Part shown: piece by piece, positions 47,342-58,882 of the stretch
Position numbering within the stretch: position 1 is the first letter of the stretch
How the letters are laid out: each line of letters starts with the position of its first letter
Assembly (NCBI GenBank): GCA_963691705.1
Contig: OY829537.1
Location: forward strand, 42,225,514-42,289,513
From: Viola odorata
Taxonomy: Eukaryota; Streptophyta; Magnoliopsida; Malpighiales; Violaceae
Length of the DNA stretch: 64,000 nt
Reading direction: 5' to 3'
Position numbers and translations under genes: made by a program
Notes under the pieces: model-generated
What the model was told of the DNA's origin: nothing
The model's input: only the letters and a program-made list of their open reading frames with translations
Database searches by the model: none

Positions 47342-48441
47342 TATATTTTAAAATTGGAATAGTTTATTTATTTATAATAGTAATAATAGATAGTTTCATG
47401 ACTAATAACTATTACTACTATTATTATTCTAATCCAACAGATTAAGAAAATATATTTTTTCTTTCAAAAGATAACAAAATATGATCTTATTACGAAAATA
47501 AGAAAAAAATAAAGGATAAATATAGTAATAAAATTCTTCCTTTTATTAAATTATAATCACAATTATTTTTAGACTATTATTTTTAATTATTATTATTGTT
47601 GTTGTTATTTTTTTTATTTCATGCGTTTTCATTGTTAGAATAAGAACTAGAAAAAAATGAGAGAGAAAAGGAAAAAAAAACAAAGTGGAAAGTGATAATT
47701 ATTTTTAGTTAAAAATAAAAAATCTATATAAAAAATATGTAAAATAAACAAGAAATTATTTTACCTCAATAAACTATTTTTCAATAAAAAAAACTATGAA
47801 ATCCTTTTTATAATGTATTATTCTTAAAAATATATATATACACAAATATTAAATTACATAAGTTTGATTTCGTAAAATTTGTAATGATAAGGAATTATTT
47901 TTTCTTAGCTAATTATGTGATTTGTTTTCATACATAAACATGAAGAAAAATAGTTTGTACATTTACTTAAATCATAATTTTTAATTAAATATTAAACTTA
48001 ATTTTTTATTGAGTTTGAATCTTTAAAGAAAAATTCATTAGTGGTTGTTTTTAAATAATTGTATAATTATTTACAATATTTGGAGAACTTAAATAAAAAT
48101 AATATGAAACATCATTTTAAACATTTAAATTTTAATTTGTAAAAGTAATTTACTTAATTGAGTTAAAATTGTTTTAATTCTAAGAGCTTAAAATTAATTA
48201 TTTCAGAATTAATACAAGATTTTTTCGTCGATACTTGCATTAGAACATTAATAACAATACAAATATATTTAAGCACCATAGTAAAAAATTATGTTAATCC
48301 TATTTTCGGAAACATTATTAAAAAAATATATATTATACCAAAAATATATTTGTGTAAAATACTCTTTTGTACATAAATTTTATATTTCAATATTTTTAAA
48401 TAAATTTTGCACGTGCAACGCCACGTGCCAAAATAACCTAG

Positions 48442-49477
48442 TTAATAATAAAAACATATAAGGTGATCACAAGCAAAAAAGGGACTGATCCAAAATGGGA
48501 TGATGTTTGTTACTTAGAGAAACATGCAATTGTAAGTAAAATTTTGGACTTGAGATTCAATATATTATTTTTGTTTGTTTTTTTTACAAAATCAAAGTTT
48601 AGCACTTGAGTTGAGGATACAATCTTTGTTAAAATGGCAAGCCATAATGCAAAAAGATGCATTGTAATTAGCATCGAGCACCTATATGACACACATTGAT
48701 TAACAAAAAAAGGCTCCTTTATCTGCAAAAAAAAACTCCAGGATGTTCCTAGGATAAGATTCTCTGATGTTTAAGTCATAATTCAGCTTTTAGTCTAATA
48801 GAAGTGTATAGATAAGCACATAGGTTAGAATACTTGTATTTTTGCTAGGGTTTTTCGGGCACCTATCGTTTAGAGTAATATTCTTGTTAGGTCGTTCCTT
48901 CGTTTTGTCAATAGTACTAGCTCTACTCGTTAGATCAGCTGACAACTCAAATTTGATGTAGAATTACAGGTATTACTTTTTTTACATTCATGCTAATGCC
49001 CGTCTTCTTTACATTCTCTGTTTTGTGAGATTTAAAGTTTGGGAATTCGGTAAGGACTATGACTCTTCTGCATGCCATCACCGGTGAGAATATCAAACAT
49101 CCATTTAGTATCATTTCATGGCATTACTGAAATCATACTTATTAGAACAAGTGCGAACAAGCCGGTTGGATTGGTAAACCATCCGTAAACCGATTTAGTT
49201 TATTGTTATTTTAAAAAAAAGCAGTTGAATCTTTAAAAAATTCAGTTGAATTTAACAAAATAAACGGTCTAATTAGTCAACCTGGCTAGTTGAACTTGGG
49301 ATCTTTATATTTTTTTCCCACTTTCTTCATTCCTTATTTCTGATATAATTATACATTATTTTTGTTGAACTAGTGGTAAACTTTGGTTAAATCTGGTTGA
49401 ATCATTAACTCGAGAACTCAAGCGTTTCAATGTCCAGTTCATTTCTGATTACTAAAACTCTCAAGAAATATGTGCTA
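48442..49477. other. Intergenic region between Helitron and MULE
   Basis: No convincing gene or element. A 72-codon minus frame at 48510-48728 has no recognised motif. Confidence 0.5.
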
Positions 49478-49487
49478 TATTGGAATA

Positions 49488-49780
49488 GGATAAAAGACAT
49501 AAAACAATCCTGGACTTTGAGGTTTTATTTAATGGGAACCCTTAACTTTGAAAATGTTTAATTACCCCCCTGAAGTATATCTTAAATGCTAAAATACAAC
49601 CCTGCCGTCACGGAAAGCATACGTGGCATCGTTATGTGCCACGTCAGGCACTCTTTCCTGCCATGTCAGCATACACGTCACCCCCACCTGGACAGTTGAC
49701 AACGTGGACGTGGGTCCCACATCCACTCCAACTTAAGAGTGCACTGCTCTCTCCCATCGCTTTCATTTTTTCTTCTTCCC
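49488..49780 (+). repeat. Left terminal inverted repeat of the MULE
   Basis: It begins GGATAAAAGACATAAAACAA, and the reverse complement is at 55112-55404. It probably holds the promoter for the GRF gene, whose ATG lies 98 bp inside. Confidence 0.95.
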
Positions 49781-49877
49781 TCCTCTATTTCATTCTTGCT
49801 TAACTCCAAAACCTAATCCATCGTCTTAGCCGCAACCTCAAAACCCTAACTTCATTGTTGCTGCTTCTTATCGAAGA

Positions 49878-50438
49878 ATGAAACCGTCGCCCACTTCTTC
49901 CTCTCGGTCCTCATGCTCCAGCTCCAACGCCGAGTCACATTCAGTAGTTGGGCACAATGCGTCACATCGTCAAACTTACACAATTTCAACAATTGGTCAA
50001 AAACCAGTGTTGATGTATGAAGGGCCAGATGTTAAGTGCTACTGTGGAAAGAAGGCTCCTCTATGGGTTTCTTGGACTGTTTTTTATCCTGGCAGGAGAT
50101 TTCTAACATGTGGTTTTTTCAAGAGATGCAAATTTCATAGATGGGTAGACGACGAGATGCAAGATCGGGCGAAAGAGGTCATTATTGGACTGAGGAATAG
50201 GGAGAAAGAACTGGTGGCATCCATGGATATGTTAGCAAATGATGGTGAAGAACTCAGGCAGAAGGAGGCAATGGTTATGATTTTGAAGAATGATGCAAAA
50301 GAATTGAAAGAGGAAAATGAAAGATTGAAGTTAGTAGTTAGTAAACAGATAAGTTATAGTGATAAAATGCGTAGAAGAATGTGGTTGATGTTCTGCTGCT
50401 GGATTGTTGCTACATTCATGTATGTTTTAGCACTTTAA
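49878..50438 (+). CDS. GRF-type zinc finger, coiled-coil, membrane-anchored protein
   Basis: Single-exon ORF of 186 aa with ATG at 49878. Residues 1-45 are Ser-rich. A zf-GRF domain spans about 50-92 with Cys54, Cys56, Cys78 and Cys84 and the PGRRF motif, close to the family pattern CxC...GRxF..C...C..F.W. A charged coiled coil follows (about 93-160) and a hydrophobic C-terminal helix (about 168-186) could anchor it in a membrane. This domain order resembles the plant At4g04775-like proteins. GRF fingers can bind nucleic acid in other proteins; its role here is unknown. It occupies the place of mudrB in MuDR and lies wholly inside the MULE. Confidence 0.75.
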   Translation: MKPSPTSSSRSSCSSSNAESHSVVGHNASHRQTYTISTIGQKPVLMYEGPDVKCYCGKKAPLWVSWTVFYPGRRFLTCGFFKRCKFHRWVDDEMQDRAKEVIIGLRNREKELVASMDMLANDGEELRQKEAMVMILKNDAKELKEENERLKLVVSKQISYSDKMRRRMWLMFCCWIVATFMYVLAL

Positions 50439-50820
50439 GTTATTTACAGTGATCATGGTTACAGTACTGTTATGAATTGTTGTAACGTAATGAATGAATA
50501 GATAAGTTGCCTCCAAATAACAATGGTTATGGTTTGTGTACTGCAATGAACATAGAATTTTCCTCCAAATAGCAATGGTGCACCTTGTGTTAGTGTTAGT
50601 GTTAGTGTACTGTAGTGTACATAAGAAAGATGTCATTGTACTGAAAGAAGGATTACATCTGTTTTCATAAGTAGCTGTCAAAAGTATCTTAGGACAACAA
50701 CACAACCATAGATCTTAGTTCCAACAAAACAACCGTAGATAACAACCATAGATCTTATAGTTCTGACTAGTACAACAAGTAATCAAAAGAAGCTACAACA
50801 TGTTGTCAAAAGAAGCTGCA
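50439..50820. other. Intergenic gap between convergent MULE genes
   Basis: It is 382 bp with no gene, presumably the two 3' UTRs. A short GTTAGT microsatellite is at about 50588-50606. Confidence 0.6.
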
Positions 50821-53800
50821 TCAATCTTGGTACCTCAACGGTACTTTCACAATCCTTTGAGACACCCTACCAGGCTGTCCAATTCCCACAAACTTCTCCT
50901 TACATTGTCTTCCTATTGTCATCCTTGGTTCAGGCTGTGGTGGTGGAATCACAGTAGTGTTCTTTGGAGGTCTTCCTTTCTTTTTGGGTTGTGTTGGAAT
51001 TGGATTGCGTTGGGGCTGATGTGGAGATAGTTGTGATGGAATTGGATCAACTTGGGGATGATGTGGAATTGCTTGTTGCATCTTTGCAGGCCTGCCTCGT
51101 TTCCTTTTTGGTGCTACAATTGGCTGGTCGAGCACTGGTGCACCTTGAGTGGATTGTGAACCCCCTTCTATCCGGTCCTCATTTTGTGCTTCTGGTGCAA
51201 TTGGTGTCTCTATCGTTGGTGCAATAGGGGCCTCTGCGGATTGTGCTGCAACAGGAGCCTCTGCTGATTGTGCTGCAATAGGAGCCTCTGCTGATTGTTC
51301 TGCATCTTGTGCTCTCGGTCCCTATAAACAAACAAACAATCAATGAGTAAAATATAAACAAACGAGAAATAAGTTATGCATATTAAAAAACAAGCAGCAA
51401 GTTATGCATATAAAAAGTGTAACCTTTCTCTGGCAACTCCTCCTGTTATGTCCCCGACGAAAGCAGTTCCCACAAGTTATCAATGTCCCTTTCCTGGACA
51501 GTTTTATGCCTACACCAGCAACTTCCTCCCAATTTTCCAAAATTCGTTGCTTTTTCGGTCTTCCCCTAGCTGTAGTCGGTTTAGGTGGATGAATTGGTCC
51601 TCTGTCAGTTTGTGGCCAGAACTTAGGCCCATTGACTGGTCTGATTGTAAACTTGTATGACTTCTCAAACATGGATTTTGTGTAGTATGGACTGATATAT
51701 GTTTCCACAACCTCCTTATTGAACCTTATTGCACAAAAGGCATGCCCACAAGGAATCCCTGTTAAATCCCACAATCTGCAACTACATGTCTGTTTGGTTA
51801 AATTGACAATGTACTTGTCAGTCATGTCACTAGACCTAGCAACCTCAAATCCAGTAGAGCAAGCATGAAGGATTCTAAATTCTCTACTTATGTCTCTATT
51901 CACCTCAATTTTAGACCATATCCTACCTCCAAAATGACCCTTGAACGTATCCATGAATTTTCTCCTATCATTTGTCCTCTTTATAACCATAAGCCTGACC
52001 TTTTCTAGTAGAGAAATGATGGACTTAAATCTAGCTGGCAAGATAAAGCTATTGAAACCTTCACACATATTATTGTCCACAACATCAGACTTACAGTGAG
52101 TGTTGGTGAAAAAAGCCTTACACCATAGCTGTGGATTAGCTTTCTCAAAATCTTCTTTTGCCTCACTTCCAAGATTCTCCAATTTGATCAACTCTGTCTC
52201 ATAATCTTGCCTTGTGCTAGCTTTACATGTTGCCCAGAATTGCTTTTGGAATGCAGCACCACTGTACTTTTTCCTCCATTTTGCAAATATATGCCTTGCA
52301 CACCTTCTATGTTCTGCATGTGGCATGAGATCATATATTGCTCGGACAAGCCCCTAAAAAAGTAAATTATAAGGACATTTAACACATCAATAAATTGATG
52401 ACTAAGAATATTTTGCACATAAATAAAGTATAAGGACACATACCTTCTGTTGGTCACTGCAAAATGTCCACCCCCCACCAGTCCCACCATCAATATTCAA
52501 ATCTTGCATCAGTAGTAATAAAAACCACTTCCACGTCTTCATATCTTCTTTATGAACCACCGCCCAGGCCAAAGGGTACATTTGATTGTTGGCATCCCTA
52601 CCAACAGCTGCCAATAATTCTCCCTTGAAGGGACCTTTTAGGAATGCCCCATCCACACCTATGATACGCCTGCACCCATTCCTAAAACCCCTCTTCATTG
52701 CAGCAAAACAAATATACAAACCAGTAAAAACTCTTTGCCCATCAACTTCTTCAGTGTCCAAACAGATGGTGCTTCCTGCATTACTCCTTCTTAATTCTTC
52801 AGCATAGTCCTCCAGTCTGTCAAATTCCAGCTGAACATTTCCTTGCAACCTTGACAAAATCTTCTTTTTAGCCCAGCGACATTGGGTGATTGAGGGGTCG
52901 ATAGTCCATTTCTTATATACACCATCACTGATCTCTTGCTGGGTCATTGATAAGGCTGACAAACCACGCTTCCTAATGAAATACTCAGCAATCACCTTGT
53001 AGGTTAACCTCGAACTCTTTAAAACTTCTTGGCACAGGTGAGAATGAGTTGGTTGACACGTCTTGACTTGCCAGTCTCCACTTTTGCGATCTATGCTACA
53101 CAACATCCTCCAATCACATTCTTCATCTTTACACTCAGCTCTACACCGATCAACTTCATCCTTCACATACTTGATGTCTCTATGCTGGTGCAGAGCTAAT
53201 CTGTCCACAGCCAACTTGAACTGGGCTTTGTTTAAGAACTTGAGGCCACTAATAATGACAGGGACCTTGACTTCTGGCTTAAAAAAATGAGATCTTGAGG
53301 GTCGTCGACTCACATGCTCACCATTGGTAGTACATGTAAAGCTTCCTTCTTCATCACTATAATTTGGTTCTCCATTACTGCAGACTGCATGCACTCCATC
53401 ATTGCTCTGCTGTCTGTCTTCATCATTAATAGTTTGTAGATCTTCAGCCTCTAGGTCATTTGCAAGCTGTTGCACTTTATATTTCTTGTTTTTCTTTCCT
53501 TTCTCAAACAGTCCCTTCAATAACTTCCTCCCCTGCTGCAACTCTTCATCTTCATTATCAGTTAGTTCCTCTACCTCCACCAAGTATTCTTCAGGTACTT
53601 GAAAACCATTAACTTCATTTCCACACAGAGCTACTTTAACAGTAGTAGTACCTATTCACAAACAACACCAAACCACCACTATAATAAAGAAGCAACAGAT
53701 AGTATAATGTTTAAGTATTAAAATACCATTTGTGAGTACCAATTAGTATAAAAATAACATGTTGTGAGTACCAATAAGTATTAAAATACCATTTATGAGT

Positions 53801-54750
53801 ACCAACAACAATAAAATACATATGTATGGATATTTATATACAAAAGACAGAAGACAAATAACTAATAAAATAAATAAGGAGTTTCTGCATATGAGGACAA
53901 ATAGCTAATAAACAAACATTTGTCAGTACCTTTAAAGTCTTCACCAGGATCATTGCCTTCATGCTCGGCACCCTCATACTCACTTTGCTCCTCCCTAAAG
54001 TCATTCTCCCTTTCGTCATTAGGTTCCTCCTCTTCATGTTGGTCTAAATCATTGACAGCATTATCCATATCCAACTCATCAAGTCCAATGTCCTCCATTA
54101 AATCACCCAAGAATTGCCCCTCTACTGTTACCTCCTCCATACTATCTTCACCATCCCCTCCCAAACCACCACTAACATCCTGGACATACCCAACACTCAC
54201 ATTGTTAGTTCCTAATTTATTGCGCTTCAATTCTCCAACTGCCGCCCTTACCTTTTCACCCATTATGTTTCCACTGCAATAACTCTCATCGATTCTAAAC
54301 CCACCCTCATCATTTAAACTGTTGGTCCCAACATTTGCATCAACAAATTCATCACTTCCTCCAAGGTCATTACTATCTCTACACTTATCATCCTCATTTA
54401 TCAAACCAAGCCTTATACCAGTCAATGTAGGGTTATCAAAAGACAGTAGAGGGTGAAATTTGTCACCATGTTCCACGTAGATAACACATTCACCACCACT
54501 GACTAAATGGCTTACAAGGGGCATAATTGTATCATCACCACTAATTTCATATATGGCATGTGAATTTGGGAGTTTAAGATGATAACAATTAATGTTTCTA
54601 AAACCTTTTGATTCACACCAACCTAATAGTTTTAGGAATGTCATTGTGTCAGGATCAACGTCTATCTCATCGACAAAACCACCCAAATATTTAAGTTTAT
54701 TCCCCTTCCATAATATCACCCCCCCCAATATATATTCGTAACCTAGCCAT
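50821..54750 (-). CDS. MULE transposase (mudrA-like), four exons
   Basis: Exons inferred from frame and GT-AG sites: to 53930, 53651-52444, 52353-51424, 51321-50821; their joined length is a multiple of three (about 1156 codons). In order: an N-terminal PB1-like region, an acidic linker, a Mutator DNA-binding region (FLNKAQFKLAVDRLAL...CDWRML), and the DDE core with Asp in GVDGAF (52653-52651), Asp in CSDQQK (52455-52453) and Glu in NNMCEGFN (52062-52060). A SWIM finger (CSC...CGH, about 51786-51744), a CCHC knuckle (about 51480-51430) and two AT-hooks (KRGRPAK, KKGRPPK) follow. The ATG at 54750 is put out of frame by an 8-base G run (54726-54719). The open frame itself extends to 54761 with a GTG. 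All catalytic residues are present. Confidence 0.88.
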
Positions 54751-55111
54751 AGATGGACCACACAGCAGAAACCCTAATCTACGGACAGGACCACAGTGAC
54801 AGCAACGTTACCAAGAAAACAATACCCCACAGTCAAAGATTTGATTCGAAATACGTACCAAATAGTGCTCGAACGCAAGCCTCGTTCAAAGACAAATCGT
54901 ATGCAACGCGGGCGTCTTCTTCACCACCACAGTAATTCGATCGTCTTCTCAATCGGACACCTTCAACCCAGAAACGCGAATCCACAATCTCAATTAACAA
55001 CTAATCTATTCAAAACCGTACATTATGCATAGTTGTTGTTTCTGTATAAAATGATATGAGAGTAAGGGTTAGCGTTTTGAAATTGCGAAGTTAGGGTTGT
55101 GGAAATCAAGC

Positions 55112-55404
55112 GGGAAGAAGAAAAAATGAAAGCGATGGGAGAGAGCAGTGCACTCTTAAGTTGGAGTAGATGTGGGACCCACGTCCACGTTGTCAACTGT
55201 CCAGGTGGGGGTGACGTGTATGCTGACATGGCAGGAAAGAGTGCCTGACGTGGCACATAACGATGCCACGTATGCTTTCCGTGACAGCAGGGTTGTATTT
55301 TAGCATTTAAGATATACTTCAGGGGGGTAATTAAACATTTTCAAAGTTAAGGGTTCCCATTAAATAAAACCTCAAAGTCCAGGGTTGTTTTATGTCTTTT
55401 ATCC
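55112..55404 (-). repeat. Right terminal inverted repeat of the MULE
   Basis: Mirror of 49488-49780 with mismatches at about the 22nd, 128th and 250th bases. It probably drives the transposase gene. Confidence 0.95.
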
Positions 55405-55414
55405 TATTGGAATA

Positions 55415-57228
55415 AATCATTACTTTTATTTTATTTTATCAAGAAATCCTATAGTTTCGGATTCCCCAAGGTGTTTGTGCTTTCCAAATGATCAACAAGT
55501 TGCGCCATGGTTGTGACTTGTCTACCAATCGAAAAGGATGGACGAATTTGCAAAGGATACACCTTTATATACTCATGAAGATGGACAGTAATAGAGCTTA
55601 GGAAAGGATCCACCAATATCAAACTAGATGAAAATGAACTAGTCTCAACTTTGTTCCTTTCTTTCCATTTCACAAAACCACTTGAAACCTTCGAATTCTC
55701 CTTCAAATCAATAGGAAAAATCTGCAAAAGAGGTACATAAAAACAAAGAAAAGAGTTGTTAATATTAGTATTAGCTAAATAAGTCTCATTAACAAAAGGC
55801 ACGATAATAGGCCCATCAGCAGTAAGAATAATCTCTCTAATCTTCTCCTAACTTTCTTCTCTCAAACTTTTTTCCCTCTCTTGTGTTTCTTCACTCTTTT
55901 CACTCACATGATGCACCCTAATCTCGTTTGCAATACAAACACTAGGCACATCAAGCTTGCACTTGCTCATATTCACATACTCAATTCTTTTCATGCAAAC
56001 TGTTTTTCTCACTCATATTTTCACCACTCTTTTCATGCTCAATCTTTTTATGCAAATTATTTTCCTCACTCACATTTTTCACTTTATTGTTAGGACATAT
56101 GTCACATAAGTGCCCCCTACCCATACATGTGGTACAAAATATATCTCTTGTTTGTTTGGGAATAGATGAAGAGGATTTGGAATTGGATGGATATTTATGT
56201 ATTAAGTATAGGTTAAGGTAGGTGAAAAATGTGCTTGCTTACTCTTCCTCCTTTCTCGCCATTCACTCTTTTCTTGATACATTTCAGCCCATCTTTCCCT
56301 ATTAGCTGTCAACTCTAGGTTGATGTTAGCTAAAATTTCGACCAAAGTAGGGAGCATGGAGTCCCCTCCCATCTTGGTATTGCCCATCACACTTTTTTGG
56401 AACATAATTTTGTGCCTACAAAAATAGCAAACGTCATATATTGGATGTTAGTGAAAATATTCCCTCACGTGTTTCTTTCGGTTGTTTACTCTCTGCTGTT
56501 TTGTTCTCCCCAATCACTCAAACTCACACCTCTAAGTGTAGACTCAACCACCACAAGGCAAGGCAAGGCAAGCGATGAAAATGGAATAGCTAAGGACTCA
56601 AGAAGCCAAAGAAAGCACAAGAAGGAAAATTGCAAGGACGACTAGCTTGGAAAGAATAGACATGACTTTAGAATTTTGTGTGAATGGAACAAAAATATTT
56701 AATATCACACATGAAATTTTCATAGAAAAACCACAACATCACACATGAACTTTTTATTTTTACACAAATGATGCAATTTTTAATATCATTGATGACTTCA
56801 TGTCTTGAAAAATGAAACCATGATGCAATTTTTAATATCATTGATGACTTCATGTCTTGAAAAATGAAACCATATAATCACCCTTGAACCCTTTTTTTTT
56901 TTAATTAATTAATTAATTCTAAAATTTTAGAGTTAATTAATTAAATTTTGATGTTCAGAAAGTGAAAGAGAGAATTTGAAATTTAAATGATATAAAGATG
57001 CTCTTCTACCATCACTTTAAGGTGAAATAAGCATACGAGGGACAAAGACTTAATGTTGCCCACTTTTCTAGGGAACACTTTTGACTTTATGCCTTGCCAT
57101 CAATTGCAGTTGCACAAACACCTTGGGGAATCCAAAATTAGCTCGACAAAGTTCAAATTGAGCTTTTGTTCTTCTTCCCAAATAGACAAAATGAAAATTG
57201 TACAAGAACACTAAGCAAGCTTGAATAG
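55415..57228 (-). pseudogene. Ty3/gypsy element E, gag region (reverse), interrupted
   Basis: On the minus strand a gag-like start (about 56405; NINLELTANRERWAEMYQEK) precedes an intact CCHC knuckle (FCTTCMGRGHLCDICPN, about 56130-56085) and a His/Glu/Lys-rich spacer. The sequence between 55440 and 55800 is open but unrecognised. It resembles element F at 60185-60300. The leader continues on the far side of element F, at 63041-63230, to an LTR. Confidence 0.65.
56769..56872. repeat. 52-bp tandem duplication
   Basis: TGATGCAATTTTTAATATC...GAAACCA occurs twice in a row without visible differences (56769-56820 and 56821-56872). Confidence 0.9.
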
Positions 57229-58882
57229 TGATATGTTTCTAGATCCGTATGGCTTGTGAGTTAGGATCTAGCCTTGAGTTTCTCACACAAAATACATAAG
57301 AAAATACACAAGAAATATATGGTGGAAAAATAAGGGAGAATGTTGCAGAAGAAGCTCAACAAGAGACACACAAATAGATAGAAATTACCCATAAGAATGC
57401 AGATGATATTTGAGGAGGGAACTTTGAGCAAACGAATGATTGAAACTTGAGATTTACTTCATGCACATCTTGAACATACGGGTATAATATTTCAAGAGCA
57501 CAAACACTCAATATTTCATATTCAAATGCTCACACAAGATGAAGTAGCAACAAACTACACACACATGATGGTTTACGTTTTACTTGCAAGGTATCAAAGA
57601 TCAATCAAACTTAGAAGCTTACAAGTTATGAGGTTAAGGTGAATAAAGAGGAGAAACTCACTCTATCAATATTCACTCATAAAAGCTATGGAAAATAAGA
57701 AGAAAAGTAATTATTTATACTATTACACAAAATGGACAACTTGTGACAAGTTTACCCTCAAAATGCCCTAATTTTTTAATAGCTAATGGTATGCCGTTAG
57801 TGCTTAACGACATGTTGTTAGTCACTGGAATTTTGTTCCTCAAAAATTGTCTCTTAAAGGTATACCATTAAGGCTTAACTGATATGATCATGCATAGCGT
57901 AACCTTGAGGAGGTTCACGTATCCTATCGGGAGTCGACGACCGAACAAACAAGTTACTGGGAACGGTCAATTACCATGAAAACTGAAGGAAGATACCGGA
58001 AAAAGACAACCTTGAAACCAAAAGCACACGAATGTGTGTACACAAGCAGCGAGCAAGCAAAGACCTGGGTGGCCGAAAAAGGAAATGATACCGGTTTGGG
58101 AAGTTACCGACTTGAGGAAAGGAGTTACCGAGTTATGAGAGAGTTACTGACTTGGGAATGGCTTGTGGAGAGTTACCGGATTTCGTTGTCTTCTAACAAA
58201 CTCTACCGGACCATTACTACTTTTATAAATAACGGACTGCTTATTTCATCTGAGTCAGTTTTTGTGTAAAGTATTTTTTCTTGCGTTAAGAATACTCCGC
58301 CCCTAAACACCAGAAACTCACCTTGTGAGAATCAAGCCCAGAAGACGACTTGATTCCTTGCAAGTAAAAGATCACTAGTCTTCAACCGTTTAATTTTACA
58401 GTTTGAGTGTTAATTCCTTTACAATTTTCGGGATATTTGTGTTCAATCAATTATCTTGGATTTCTATATTTGGATGTTTATGAGCAAGTGTGATTTGGAT
58501 GCTAAATGTTAATTTATTTCTTTGAATTAATTATCCACTTCAATTTCCATCGTTGTTGTTCCCTTTCCGTGTTCATCTTCAACTTCTTATTTTTGCTGCG
58601 TTCTTCATCTCTCTTTCTCTGCTTCGTTCATCGTTTCTACTTGTGACCCATACTGGGATTACTTGATAACTCGAGCTAGATCCTTAATTGCAAAGTCTCA
58701 AACACATCCAATTCTTCGAAATGGAACTCGAATCGCGTTATTAACGGTATACCATTAAGAGACTGGTTGTGAAAAACTTCGAGTGTGCGGTGAAAGCTCG
58801 GTCATGCGAGTGGACTAGGGTTGCATGGGCCTCGACATGTTGTGCGATCATCCTCAAGGCTAGGTTAGGCATGATCGTATCA
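57229..58882 (-). repeat. 3' LTR of element F, interrupted by a solo LTR
   Basis: It reads as two pieces, 57229-57879 and 58741-58882 (about 790 bp in total), around a foreign LTR. Ends are TGATATG...CGTATCA on the plus strand. It contains palindrome variants near 57785 and at the insertion point. Confidence 0.8.
57880..58740 (+). mobile_element. Solo LTR (861 bp) nested in an LTR
   Basis: It is flanked by the perfect 5-bp duplication TTAAC (57875-57879 and 58741-58745). It starts TGATATGATC and ends CGCGTTA, so the usual CA end is TA. A TATA-like TTTATAAATA lies near 58222, followed by the GAATACTCCGCCCC and CTTGTGAGAATCAAG blocks shared with the LTR at 26580. It inserted into a TAACGGTATACC palindrome. 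Confidence 0.85.

Larger units (their letters stand above)
42857..48441 (+). mobile_element. Non-autonomous Helitron candidate (5.6 kb)
   Basis: The 5' end TCTATACTATATAAAAAG follows an A. The 3' end has the hairpin GCACGTG-CAACGC-CACGTGC (48409-48428), then about 10 nt and CTAG followed by T. TC...CTRR termini, a 3' hairpin and insertion between A and T are the Helitron signature. The interior is very AT-rich with no Rep/helicase frame. It starts 129 bp after the ATL stop codon. Pairing of these two ends over 5.6 kb is inference. Confidence 0.65.
49488..55404. mobile_element. Mutator-like element (MULE) with two convergent genes
   Basis: Terminal inverted repeats of 293 bp (49488-49780 and 55112-55404) differ at three positions. 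They are flanked by the perfect 10-bp duplication TATTGGAATA (49478-49487 and 55405-55414). Inside, a spliced transposase gene runs leftward from the right end and a GRF-zinc-finger gene runs rightward from the left end. The near-identical TIRs, perfect TSD and unbroken splice-joined transposase frame suggest recent activity. The arrangement parallels MuDR, where mudrA and mudrB converge from opposite TIRs. Confidence 0.95.

Noticed and set aside
48510..48728. 72-codon minus frame
   Set aside because: No motif, no recognisable relatives and an AT-rich setting.
53834..54282. Plus- and minus-strand frames overlapping transposase exon 1
   Set aside because: They are shadows of an acidic, low-complexity stretch. 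The splice-joined transposase frame explains the region.
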